Part shown: piece after piece, positions 43,204-51,252 of the stretch
How the letters are laid out: each line of letters starts with the position of its first letter
Position numbering within the stretch: position 1 is the stretch's first letter
NCBI GenBank assembly: GCA_963791625.1
Contig: CAWBTA010000006.1
Coordinates: forward strand, 1,860,001-1,924,000
Direction: 5' to 3'
Source: JANMCE01 sp963791625
GTDB taxonomy: Bacteria > Actinomycetota > Acidimicrobiia > Acidimicrobiales > Ilumatobacteraceae
DNA length: 64,000 nt
Program-made: the position numbers and the translations under genes
The notes under the pieces: generated by a model
What the model was told of the DNA's origin: nothing
The model's input: only the letters and a program-made list of their open reading frames with translations
The model's database searches: none

Positions 43204-43707
43204 TCACGCTGTACCGGGAGAAGTCATGAGCGTGACGAGTTGGTCGAGGGCTGCTCCCCACCCTTCGGCGAAACCCATATCGGCGTGATGCTTGCAGGCG
43301 TCCTCGTGGGCGTGCATCGCGATTGCTCGGTAGTTGGCGCCGCCATCGGGCGACGCCTCGATCTCGATACGTGCGGTGAATGCGAGGTCGCCAGCGCCAT
43401 TGCTCGGGGCGACTGGGCGGAAGTCCTCGGCCATCACGCTGGTGAACACAAGGAGTCGGTTCGGTTCCACCTGGAGATAGCAGCCGGCGTTCGGGTACCG
43501 GTCACCTTCGGGAGATTCCATCGTCGTGATGCAGCGGCCACCGGGTCGAAGGTCGACGTCGACCGCGACGGTTTTCCACGGTGCTGGTGTGAACCACTGC
43601 ATCAATAGTTCCGGCTGGGTCCATGCTGCCCATACCCGTTCGGGCGGCACGGCGATGGTGCGCTCGAGCACCAGGTCGAGGGCAGGGTTTGGGGTGAAAT
43701 GGCTCAT
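43204..43707 (-). CDS. SRPBCC / AHSA1-type protein
   Basis: 167 residues. VLERTIAVPPERVWAAWTQPELLMQWF is the START-like (AHSA1) beginning; DLRPGGRCITTMESPEG and the helical end (GFAEGWGAALDQLVTLM) fit. AAGGAG lies before the ATG, and the upstream gene is the remains of an ArsR regulator, which is often paired with such proteins. Ligand unknown. Confidence 0.9.
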   Translation of the reverse strand: MSHFTPNPALDLVLERTIAVPPERVWAAWTQPELLMQWFTPAPWKTVAVDVDLRPGGRCITTMESPEGDRYPNAGCYLQVEPNRLLVFTSVMAEDFRPVAPSNGAGDLAFTARIEIEASPDGGANYRAIAMHAHEDACKHHADMGFAEGWGAALDQLVTLMTSPGTA

Positions 43708-43922
43708 GATGCTCCTTGTGTGTGGTTGGTCGTGATCAACAGATGGTCGAGCTGGTCGAGCCTGCGTTCCCAGTGGTTACGAAACTCAGCCAGCCACGCC
43801 CACGCGAGCTGCAACGCTCCCGGCGCAAGTTGATAGGTGCGGGTGCGTCCGCTCTTGTGCGAGGTATACGCCAACGCGATGCTGAGGTAAATACCTAACC
43901 TTGAATTGTTGACCACACTCAC
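43704..43922 (-). pseudogene. ArsR-family regulator remnant (C-terminal part)
   Basis: Residues SHKSGRTRTYQLAPGALQLA and AEFRNHWERRLDQLDHLL match the last third of ArsR regulators paired with SRPBCC proteins. The helix-turn-helix half is missing; the first ~20 residues do not fit. Overlaps the SRPBCC start by four bases, preserving the operon layout. Confidence 0.65.
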
Positions 43923-43924
43923 CG

Positions 43925-44368
43925 TCAGTCCACGTTCCAGGTGATCGCCCGCGGATCAACGCGGGCGCATCGGGGTCCGCCGTGGTCGTCGGTGAGTCGG
44001 ACTCGAGCGCTGAGGTGCCCGCGTTCGGTGGCATCACGCATCACGCCCGGATCGACGCGGTTGAGCATCAGCTTGGCCCGCCGGAACATCTGGAACCTGC
44101 CGGCATCGTCGACGTTGCCCCAGGCGAGATAGATGAATCGGTCACCGCGTTTGCCGTGGACGGCGTGCCCTCGAAAGTCGAGCTCGCCGTCCCTGTCGAT
44201 GGCGGTAGCGATCTCGAGTTCCCAGCGGGCATCGGTGGCGTCACCGCGCACGAGATGTTCGGCTTCGGTGCGGATCTGCAAGCCGACATGGACGTTGCCG
44301 AGTTGTGTGCCGTCAGGATCGCAGAACGTCCGTCCGGGTAGATCGGTGCCGAAGACGATGAGCTTCAT
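43925..44368 (-). CDS. DUF5990 family protein
   Basis: 147 residues from the ATG at 44368. GTDLPGRTFCDPDG..NVHVGLQ, DFRGHAVHGKRGDRFIYLAW and FRRAKLML are DUF5990 signatures. Function is unknown. A decayed copy of its 3' part lies at 45591-45633. Convergence with nothing; arr lies 66 bases upstream. Confidence 0.8.
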   Translation of the reverse strand: MKLIVFGTDLPGRTFCDPDGTQLGNVHVGLQIRTEAEHLVRGDATDARWELEIATAIDRDGELDFRGHAVHGKRGDRFIYLAWGNVDDAGRFQMFRRAKLMLNRVDPGVMRDATERGHLSARVRLTDDHGGPRCARVDPRAITWNVD

Positions 44369-44434
44369 GGTTGCAAGTCTTGCTCGATGCTGGTCGTTCA
44401 TGCGCGCAGCCCAGGTGCGTGCCCACGTCAAGGC

Positions 44435-44866
44435 TCAGTCGTCGATCTGCCCTGTTCCGATTCGTTGGATGGCATCGCGCATCGCCCACAGTTTCTCCGG
44501 CGAATGACCCACCCACTCGACAAGCTCACCGACGACGCGCAGCGGTGCGCGACTACGGAATGACTGTGTTGGATTCCCAGGGAACTTCTTGTTCGTCACA
44601 TTTGGGTCGTCTTCAAACTCGCCCATCGGCTCCACGACGTAGATTCGCCCGGGGCCTTCACCAGAAGCGAGCTCGGCGCCCCACGTCGCGGCGTCGAGCG
44701 TCGCAGTGAAGTAGACGTAGTTCATCACCCGGCCCTGTTCGAAGTTCGACTCTCGGCCACAGACCAACATCTCGCCCACGGCGAGGTCCGCCTTCGTCCC
44801 GTGCAAGTACGCGCCAGGCTCGTACACCTCGAAGGGCACCGGCTCAGTAGACGATGTCCAGGGCAT
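44435..44866 (-). CDS. arr: Rifampin ADP-ribosyltransferase (Arr)
   Basis: 143 residues. YLHGTKADL, NYVYFTATLDAATWGAELA, GRIYVVEPMGEFEDDPNVTN and KKFPGNPTQS are the Arr signatures; the His-Tyr-Asp triad corresponds to H in YLHGT, Y in YFTAT and D in EDDPN. Arr inactivates rifamycins by ADP-ribosylation using NAD. The ATG lies 23 bases inside mazF, so it is translated from the same operon. Confidence 0.92.
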   Translation of the reverse strand: MPWTSSTEPVPFEVYEPGAYLHGTKADLAVGEMLVCGRESNFEQGRVMNYVYFTATLDAATWGAELASGEGPGRIYVVEPMGEFEDDPNVTNKKFPGNPTQSFRSRAPLRVVGELVEWVGHSPEKLWAMRDAIQRIGTGQIDD

Positions 44867-45167
44867 ACCGAAGCGCTCGGTCGAGCAGTGAGCGTTTGAT
44901 TTCGTCGAGACGACCTACCCGGAGTTCGTCTAGGTCTTCAAGAGGCACAGTAAGCACGCTGTCACAGTTGATCACACAGGTTTCTGGAAGCCCTTCGTCG
45001 GGGCCGATTTCGACCTCCGACTTGATACCACGAATGGTGCGTGTAATCGGGGCGCAGGTCACTGCGTTACGAACAGATATTGCGGCATCGCGGGTGAGAA
45101 TGCAGACCGGCCGCCGTCCGGCGGGCCCGCCGAGATCGGCCCAAAAAATGTCGTTGCGAGCTACCAC
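44844..45167 (-). CDS. mazF: MazF/PemK-type mRNA endonuclease toxin
   Basis: 107 residues. ARNDIFWADLGGPAGRRPVCIL is the MazF N-terminus; CAPITRTIRGIKSEVEIG and LPETCVINCDSVLTVP follow the fold, with the usual Arg and Ser/Thr region. Cuts single-stranded RNA. The GTG start overlaps the antitoxin stop by 7 bases. The C-terminus overlaps arr by 23 bases. Confidence 0.88.
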   Translation of the reverse strand: MVARNDIFWADLGGPAGRRPVCILTRDAAISVRNAVTCAPITRTIRGIKSEVEIGPDEGLPETCVINCDSVLTVPLEDLDELRVGRLDEIKRSLLDRALRYALDIVY

Positions 45168-45406
45168 GCTGGCGCGGTTTTTGCCGCGAGTCGAGCAGCG
45201 GAGCGAGTGAGAACTGCATCGGGCGGTTGGCGCTTGTAGGCCGCGATGAGTTCGATGTCGTTGGCTCGTTCGGTATCAGCATCGATCACCGCTTGCGCAC
45301 CGCGGCGAAGCAGTTCTGAGCGGTTTGTGTCGAGTGCTTTGGCAATTCGGTCGAGATGTTCAACCAGTTCATCATCAAGTTGGACCAGGACTTCTCGTCT
45401 AGACAT
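45161..45406 (-). CDS. Ribbon-helix-helix antitoxin of MazF
   Basis: 81 residues from the ATG at 45406, the start expected from a TACCAT box 6 bases upstream. SRREVLVQLDDELVEHLDRI is an RHH N-terminus; the tail ends KRQPPDAVLTRSAARLAAK. MazF partners of this RHH type are usual in actinobacteria. Confidence 0.85.
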   Translation of the reverse strand: MSRREVLVQLDDELVEHLDRIAKALDTNRSELLRRGAQAVIDADTERANDIELIAAYKRQPPDAVLTRSAARLAAKTAPAW

Positions 45407-45430
45407 GACCATATGGTATCCAATATGGTC
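45407..45430. promoter_or_regulatory. Operator candidate for the mazEF-arr operon
   Basis: GACCATAT and ATATGGTC form 8-bp arms around an 8-base centre, directly before the antitoxin ATG and covering its -10 box. The first arm also lies in the palindrome CCATATGG. An RHH antitoxin could bind here to repress itself, mazF and arr together. Confidence 0.6.
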
Positions 45431-45590
45431 ACCGGCTACAACTGGCTCAGCCAGAACACGACGTTCCGGGGCAGCTTCCCGAGTCGTCACGGGCTGCCAG
45501 GCCCGGCGCTTGAGGTGTCAGTGAAGGCTTCGTCATCGGCCGGAGTGTCAGGCGCTGACATCGAATGGGTCAACACGACACGTCGAGCTA

Positions 45591-45633
45591 GAGCGCTGAG
45601 ATGCCCGCGTTCGGCGGCATCACGCATCAGGCC
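45591..45633 (-). pseudogene. DUF5990 gene fragment
   Basis: Nearly identical (about four differences in 43 bases) to 44005-44047 inside the intact DUF5990 gene; translation gives LMRDAAERGHLSAL, as in the intact one. The rest of the copy is not recognisable. Confidence 0.6.
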
Positions 45634-45739
45634 CTCGCCGTGTCGGTCGAGACTTCCAGCTAGGCCCGGTACGGGCGCTGGCTGCGTTGCTATCCGCAGT
45701 CGAGACTGCTACCGCTGCTCGTCACGGCCATGCCTGCAC

Positions 45740-45940
45740 TCAGGTCGGTCGCCCGCACGACGATGGTGGTCGGCTGTTCTGTTGGTGCGTTGATGACTTG
45801 TCGTCGCGTGCCTCAACTGCCCGGATCCAGGTTCCGCAGTTCACGACCGTCGGTACTCCTTCGGGCGACAGAGTGATCGCGTTGGTGTTCGACGGCGAGC
45901 ACGCGCTGAAGGTCAGCCCGACGAAAAATGGTGCGAGCAC
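45740..45940 (-). pseudogene. Lipoprotein-like gene fragment
   Basis: 66 codons. A hydrophobic start ending in the lipobox-like FSAC is followed by LSPEGVPTVVNCGTWIRAVE, resembling small actinobacterial lipoproteins; after EARDD the frame is probably lost, and VINAPTEQPTTIVVRATD continues in another frame. Confidence 0.35.
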
Positions 45941-46141
45941 CCTAGGTAAGCGACAAGCCGCGGCGATTCGCCAATGGTATCTCGCATGGGAGATCGAGTC
46001 GGCTCAAGAAACGTCTGAACCGGCTCGCAACGGACCCTACACGCGTCGCAGAACGCACCCTGGTGCGAATAGCCTGTCGGGTAGTGAGCGCGCTGTGGCG
46101 ATGCGGAGCGACCGCTGAGCCGAGTCCGCGGCGCGATGGAC

Positions 46142-47899
46142 CTACAGCACGCAACCCTCGTGGGCGGAGGAGACGAGGCGGACGTACTTGTCGCGAACCG
46201 ACCCGCGTCGCACACGCGCGGAGAGGTCGGGCGCCTGCCAGTCGGCGAGCCGAAGGGCGATCTCGTCGTCGTCCACCTCGACATCAAGTCGTCGTTCGCC
46301 GGGGTCGATCACGATCCAGTCTCCTTCGCGCACGGCGGCGAGCGGGCCTCCACGCGCAGCCTCGGGCGAGATGTGGCCGATGAGAACGCCGTGCGATACG
46401 CCCGAGAATCGGCCGTCGGTAATGAGCGCCACGGTGGTGCCCAGTCCCCTGCCTTGGAGTTGCCCGGTCAGCATCACCATCTCCGGCATGCCCGGCCCGC
46501 CGACAGGGCCGACGTTGCGAACGACCACAACATCGCCGGCGATGATCGCACCCGAACGAATCGCCGCCATCGCGGTCTCCTCCGATTCGAAGACGCGCGC
46601 GGGACCGCGGAACCGGCCCTGGTCGAGCGTCTTGCCCGACAGCTTCAGCACGCAGCTCTGCGGCGCCAGGTTGCCGCGCAACACGCTGATGTGGCGACCG
46701 GCCGGCGCGACTGGTTGGGTGACGGGTCGAATGATGTCCTGATCGCCGAGCTCGGCAAGTGTTGGTGCGGCGGCAAGATTCTCGGCCACCGTCTTGCCGG
46801 TCACGGTCAGTGCGTCGCCGTGAAGGTACCCATGATCGAGGAGTTCGCGCATCACGACCGGCAACCCCCCGATCTGGTGAAGCGCAACCATCGAGAACGG
46901 CCCGTGCGGCTGCAGATTGGCAATCAACGGCACGCGGGCGCCGATGTCGTGGATGCGGTCGATGTCCAAGGGCACACCGGCTTCGCGGGCGACGGCGAGC
47001 ACGTGCAAGTACAGATTCGTGGAACCACCCATCGCGTACAGCGTGGTGATGGCGTTCTCGAACGCCTTGGTGGTCATGATGTCGCGAGGACGCACGCCGG
47101 CGTCGATGAGAGCGAACAGCGCGTCAACCGATGCTACAGTTTGGCGCCGCACATCGTCGTGGATATCGCCAGCGGCCCCATTGTCGGCCGGATGTGACGC
47201 GCCGTGCGGCAACATCATTCCGATCGATTCGGCCAGCGTGCTCATCGTGTTGGCCGTGAACATCGCGCCACACGTTCCGCTGCCCGGCATCACCGATGCT
47301 TCCAACTCGGCGAACTGCTCCGCGGTGATCCGGCCCGCCTCGCGCGCCGCGCCCGCTTCCAGGTAGTCGAGGACCGTCAGGTTGTTTCCCTTCGCCGCCC
47401 ACGGTTCGAAGCTGACCCGACCCGGCGAACTTGTTCCCGGATACAGCACGAGGCCGAAAGCGTTCGTGCGAGCAAGGGGCATGAGCGCGGCGGCTCCGGT
47501 CTTGTCGCAGCCGGACACGACGATCATCGCCTCGCCATGATGAGCGTGGTGGCCGATCTCGAAACAATCGGCGACGACATCGCGCGACACCAGGCTGTAG
47601 CCGGCTGTTGGCGTGCCCTGAGTGAGCGCGTCGGACACTGCCGGCGCACCAACAAGCAGCCCGTGTGCCGCCACGGTCGGCGATGAGATCGACGAGCAGA
47701 TCGGCGATGGTCGACACCCGGTTGTTGCAGCGATGGGCGTTCGTCGGCCGCGTGAGCGATCGTGACGACCGCCCGAGTGTCGGGCCGTCCGGTCGGGATC
47801 GAAACCGGCAGCTCGCACTTCGACCCGCGCTCTGCTCCAGTACTTGCGGTCGTCGTTCGTCCCGTCGCCAACGGTCCGGTTGCTGGTGGAATTGGTCAT
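46142..47899 (-). CDS. Dihydroxy-acid dehydratase family (IlvD/Edd) with scrambled N-terminal segment
   Basis: 585 residues. Conserved: SGCDKTG (Fe-S), MPGSGTCGAMFTANTM (Fe-S), ALYAMGGSTNLYLH, FSGVSHGVLIGHISPEA (C-terminal Ser/Gly). The region ~47655-47770, about 40 residues, is not family-like in this frame; read in the two other frames it gives VVTIAHAADE and then CNNRVSTIADLLVDLI, containing the first Fe-S cysteine (CN). Three +1 shifts in total return to the original frame. IlvD acts in branched-chain amino-acid synthesis; the family also includes sugar-acid dehydratases, and this one could be either. The SDR gene upstream ends 4 bases before its ATG. Confidence 0.8.
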   Translation of the reverse strand: MTNSTSNRTVGDGTNDDRKYWSRARVEVRAAGFDPDRTARHSGGRHDRSRGRRTPIAATTGCRPSPICSSISSPTVAAHGLLVGAPAVSDALTQGTPTAGYSLVSRDVVADCFEIGHHAHHGEAMIVVSGCDKTGAAALMPLARTNAFGLVLYPGTSSPGRVSFEPWAAKGNNLTVLDYLEAGAAREAGRITAEQFAELEASVMPGSGTCGAMFTANTMSTLAESIGMMLPHGASHPADNGAAGDIHDDVRRQTVASVDALFALIDAGVRPRDIMTTKAFENAITTLYAMGGSTNLYLHVLAVAREAGVPLDIDRIHDIGARVPLIANLQPHGPFSMVALHQIGGLPVVMRELLDHGYLHGDALTVTGKTVAENLAAAPTLAELGDQDIIRPVTQPVAPAGRHISVLRGNLAPQSCVLKLSGKTLDQGRFRGPARVFESEETAMAAIRSGAIIAGDVVVVRNVGPVGGPGMPEMVMLTGQLQGRGLGTTVALITDGRFSGVSHGVLIGHISPEAARGGPLAAVREGDWIVIDPGERRLDVEVDDDEIALRLADWQAPDLSARVRRGSVRDKYVRLVSSAHEGCVL

Positions 47900-47903
47900 C
47901 GTG

Positions 47904-48656
47904 TCAGCCCCGTCCGACGAACGGCATCTCGGTGGCCATCACCGTCAGCGACAGCACGTTGGCGCCCAGAGGAAGCCCGGCCATGTAGCTCACGGCGCGG
48001 CCGACGTCGGCAACATCGAACGTGGGCTCGGCCCGCAACGAGCCATCAGCCTGGGGCACGCCAGCGGCCATGCGCTGCGTCATCGGCGTGGCGGCATTGC
48101 CGATGTCGATCTGCCCACACGCGATGCCGTGCGCTCGACCGTCGAGCGCGATCGCTTTGGTAAGCCCGGTGATCGCATGTTTCGTGGCGGTGTAGGGGGC
48201 CGAGTTCGGCCGGGGCGCGTGCGCCGAGATGGAACCGTTGTTAATGATCCTCCCACCAGGTGGGTTCTGTCGTTTCATCAGTCGGACCGCAGCCTGGGCA
48301 CAGAGAAACGAACCCGTCAGGTTGACGTCGACCACGGCCTGCCATTGCGCGACGGTCAAGTCTTCGAATGGCACCGGCGGCGCACCGGTGCCGGCGTTGT
48401 TGAACAACAGATCGACGCGACCGAACGTGGCCTCGACAGCAGCGAACAAGGCGCGGACTGAAGTGTCGTCGGCAACATCGGTCGGGACGACCAGTGGCTT
48501 TGTGGCGGCACCGCTGGCGCCGATGAGGCCGGCCGTTTCGTCGAGCGCGTCGGCCCGACGTCCGGCCAGAACCACATCAAATCCGTCGCTGGCCAGTTGC
48601 AGAGCCACCGCCCGCCCAATCCCCGAACCAGCCCCAGTCACTACTGCGATGCTCAT
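47904..48656 (-). CDS. Short-chain dehydrogenase/reductase
   Basis: 250 residues. Cofactor motif VVTGAGSGIGRAVAL, NNAGTG, catalytic Ser in NNGSISAH and YTATK. GRR after the second strand (LAGRRADAL) suggests NADP. Precedes the IlvD-like gene by 4 bases, so both may serve one sugar or acid pathway. Substrate unknown. Confidence 0.9.
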   Translation of the reverse strand: MSIAVVTGAGSGIGRAVALQLASDGFDVVLAGRRADALDETAGLIGASGAATKPLVVPTDVADDTSVRALFAAVEATFGRVDLLFNNAGTGAPPVPFEDLTVAQWQAVVDVNLTGSFLCAQAAVRLMKRQNPPGGRIINNGSISAHAPRPNSAPYTATKHAITGLTKAIALDGRAHGIACGQIDIGNAATPMTQRMAAGVPQADGSLRAEPTFDVADVGRAVSYMAGLPLGANVLSLTVMATEMPFVGRG

Positions 48657-49123
48657 CGCGCCAGCTTCGCATCGTTCGCCCGGTTCGCGGATTCCTGCCG
48701 CCTACGCTCTGGAGTGTATGTACGACCCGGTGAAGGACTGCTGTCCCGAAGGCGGTCGAGTCGGTGGTCTACACCGAGGCCGTGCCGCCGGCCACCCTCA
48801 GGGAACTGGCATTGAAGGCGACCACCGTTCGCTCCGCACGACCGGTTGAAGGTGCTGCGGGTGCAGCACTCTTCGACATTTACGTCGAGGATATCGACAG
48901 GGCTCAGGCCTTTCGATCATCACCGACACCGGGGGCAACATGATCGGTCTCCACTCGGTGGCCGTGTAGCGGTGCACTGTGATGCAGCGATAAGCCTGAA
49001 GGCGGAAACCCGGGTCCATCAGCTGCACTTCGCTGCCGCCGGCACGGGCAATTCGATATGAGTGCATCCGACTGAGACCGATACCCGCCGCCCGGCGTGG
49101 TGCTCGGTCCACATCACAAAAAG
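48657..49123. other. ~470-base region with gene fragments
   Basis: No intact gene seen. A stretch at 48757-48850 reads ESVVYTEAVPPATLRELALK on the + strand, and a glyoxalase/VOC remnant lies at 48863-48969. The rest holds nothing recognisable. Confidence 0.5.
48863..48969 (+). pseudogene. VOC (glyoxalase) family remnant with deleted middle
   Basis: AALFDIYVEDIDRAQAF matches the first strand and helix of a VOC protein, and FSIITDTGGNMIGLHSVAV, ending at a TAG, matches its C-terminus. They abut near 48910 in different frames; the ~80 residues between are missing. Confidence 0.55.
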
Positions 49124-49197
49124 CGCCTTCGGCAGGACTCGAACCTGCGACCTTGGAATTAGAAGTTCCCTGCTCTATCCATCTGAGCTACGAAGGC
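49124..49197 (-). tRNA. tRNA-Arg(UCU), CCA not encoded
   Basis: Acceptor GCCTTCG/CGAAGGC, D arm GCTC..GAGC, anticodon loop CTTCTAA (anticodon TCT), T arm GCAGG-TTCGAGT-CCTGC. The first anticodon-stem pair is G-A. A run of five T follows the 3' end on the - strand. Confidence 0.94.
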
Positions 49198-49327
49198 ATT
49201 CATATCCACGATAGAGGGCGGCGCAGGGTTACGCCTATGAGTTGGTTCTGGCAGCTACCGTAGGCTCCTATGGAATGGCACGAGTTCCACTCGTGACGAG
49301 CCACCGTTTTCCTCCCCTCCGAACGGG

Positions 49328-51250
49328 ATGCCTCACATGAAGAAGTTCTTCGCTCCGCTTTTCAAGACCACACTCACGACGGTGCTGGTGGCGTCCGTGA
49401 TGATCGCGGCCGGCATCTTTGCCTTTACCCGAGGCGGGGTGAAGTCCACCAAAGCTCGGCCTGTCGCCACGTTTGCGCAGGACACCGGAGCGGCCCGTCA
49501 GGTCATCGTGGTGCGAGCCAAGGACTTCAACACCAACGATGCCACGCTCGAGGCTCAGGAGTTCGACGGCACCAACTGGAAGACCGTGGTCGGGCCGATC
49601 AAGGCCAAGATCGGTCGCAACGGTTTCTCCGCCTCGCACAAGGAGGGAGACGGCACGACACCGCAGGGCGTGTTCACCATCACCGAGGCGTTCGGCAGTC
49701 AGAAACCGCTTGACGGTTTGAGGCTGCCGTATACGAAGACCGACCTCAACTCGTGGTGGGTGTCGGACCCCGATTCACCGCAGTACAACACGCGTCAGGC
49801 CGGACCCTCGAACGGACGCTGGCGCGAGACGTTCGGCGAACGACTCGCCGACAACAAGTACGCCACTGCCTACCGGTACGCCGCCGTCATCAACTACAAC
49901 CGCTCGCCCGTCGTGCCCGGTAATGGTTCGGCCATTTTCCTGCACGTCGGCGGCAACGACCCGACCTCGGGGTGCGTGGCCATCAATGAGGGCGACCTGA
50001 CCCGCATTCTGAAATGGATCGATCCCACGCAATCGCCCAAGATCGTGATGGGCACCGACCCGTGGCTGCTCGACCCGACCGAAGCGCCGAGCGTCACCGG
50101 GACTGCTCCGGTCGGTCTGGCCGTGACTGCGCCCAAGCGCATCCTCGACACCCGCGAGGGTATCGGTGCGCCGGCAAAGAAGGTTGGCCCCAAGTCGGTC
50201 ACCACACTCAAGGTTCGCGGTGAAGCCGGCGTGCCCGCCGACGCAACCGTGGTGGCGTTGAACGTCACGATCGATCAGCCGAGCGTGGCAACATTCCTCA
50301 CGGTCAGCCCGAGTGGCCCGCAACCCGTACCGACCGCGTCAAACCTCAATGCCCACGCGGGTGATGTGCGAGCCGCGCTGGTTCTGGCCCGCATCGGTGA
50401 CGATGGGTCGGTTCGCATCGCCAACGAAAATGGCGAAGCCAACCTGATTGCCGACGTGGTCGGGTTCGGCAGTCCAACCGTAAAAGGTGGTTTCGAGGCT
50501 CGCACTCCCAGCCGTGTGCTCGACACGCGCATCGGTCTGGGTATGGCCAACGCGGCGGCCAGCGCACCCATCGGCCCAAACACCGTGCTTGACCTTCCGC
50601 TCACCGGCGTACCGCCGAACGCAACCGCCGTCGTCATGAACGTCACCGCGACAGGTGCCACTCAGCCGACCTTCCTCACCGCCTACGCAGCCAACGGCGC
50701 GGCCCCCGATGTTGGTCGCCCTAAGACGAGCACCGTCAACGTGCGGCCGAAGCAGGACACCGCCAACCTCGCCATCGTGCCGCTGGGCATCGGCAACGTC
50801 GTTCGCTTCTACAACTCGACCGGTGATACCCACCTGATCGCCGATGTGTTCGGATTCATACTGGGTGACCGAGGCGACCTGTACGTGCCAGCCGTTGAGC
50901 CCGTGCGCGTCATGGACACCCGTTCAGGTGTGGGCTCGCGCGGGCAGTTGACCACCGACCCGGTCTCCCTGGCGGTGAAGGGATTGCCGTCAAGCGCCAC
51001 CGCGCTTGCCTTCACGCTCACGGGTGTGAACGCAAGCGGTGACACCGACCTGCGTGTTGCGCCGAGCGAGCCCGGAGCGAAGGGCAACGGGCAGCCGTTC
51101 AGCAACGTCAACCTGCATCAGGGGGAACCGACCGCGAACCTCGTGATCGCATCGGTGGGCAAGCCGAGCATGAGCAATGACATCCTCAACCGATCAGGCA
51201 CCACCGACGCCATTGTGGACGTGAGCGGCTGGTTCGTGTCTCGCCCGTAA
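49328..51250 (+). CDS. Secreted L,D-transpeptidase-like protein with three LDTR repeats
   Basis: 640 residues. An N-terminal signal/anchor (~13-32) is followed by a YkuD-like domain: QVIVVRAKDF, GDGTTPQGVFTITEAFG, and the catalytic IFLHVGGNDPTSGCVAI with Cys ~216. This SGCVAI form differs from the classic SHGCIR of wall-crosslinking enzymes and suits non-canonical YkuD proteins. Three ~125-residue repeats follow, each with P.R.LDTR.G (RILDTREGIG, RVLDTRIGLG, RVMDTRSGVG), NVT, NLN and a final DV.G; such repeats are common in Acidimicrobiia surface proteins. Probably external and wall-attached. No family partner nearby; convergent cinA ends 2 bases away. Confidence 0.85.
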   Translation: MPHMKKFFAPLFKTTLTTVLVASVMIAAGIFAFTRGGVKSTKARPVATFAQDTGAARQVIVVRAKDFNTNDATLEAQEFDGTNWKTVVGPIKAKIGRNGFSASHKEGDGTTPQGVFTITEAFGSQKPLDGLRLPYTKTDLNSWWVSDPDSPQYNTRQAGPSNGRWRETFGERLADNKYATAYRYAAVINYNRSPVVPGNGSAIFLHVGGNDPTSGCVAINEGDLTRILKWIDPTQSPKIVMGTDPWLLDPTEAPSVTGTAPVGLAVTAPKRILDTREGIGAPAKKVGPKSVTTLKVRGEAGVPADATVVALNVTIDQPSVATFLTVSPSGPQPVPTASNLNAHAGDVRAALVLARIGDDGSVRIANENGEANLIADVVGFGSPTVKGGFEARTPSRVLDTRIGLGMANAAASAPIGPNTVLDLPLTGVPPNATAVVMNVTATGATQPTFLTAYAANGAAPDVGRPKTSTVNVRPKQDTANLAIVPLGIGNVVRFYNSTGDTHLIADVFGFILGDRGDLYVPAVEPVRVMDTRSGVGSRGQLTTDPVSLAVKGLPSSATALAFTLTGVNASGDTDLRVAPSEPGAKGNGQPFSNVNLHQGEPTANLVIASVGKPSMSNDILNRSGTTDAIVDVSGWFVSRP

Positions 51251-51252
51251 CC

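Larger units (their letters stand above)
45431..46141. other. ~700-base stretch of decayed sequence
   Basis: No intact gene is supported. It holds a DUF5990 fragment at 45591-45633 and a lipoprotein-like fragment at 45740-45940, both on the - strand. I see nothing convincing at 45941-46141. Confidence 0.55.

Noticed and set aside
45687..46118. 143-codon + strand gene in the decayed stretch
   Set aside because: No start signal or family-like sequence; the opposite strand carries recognisable fragments.
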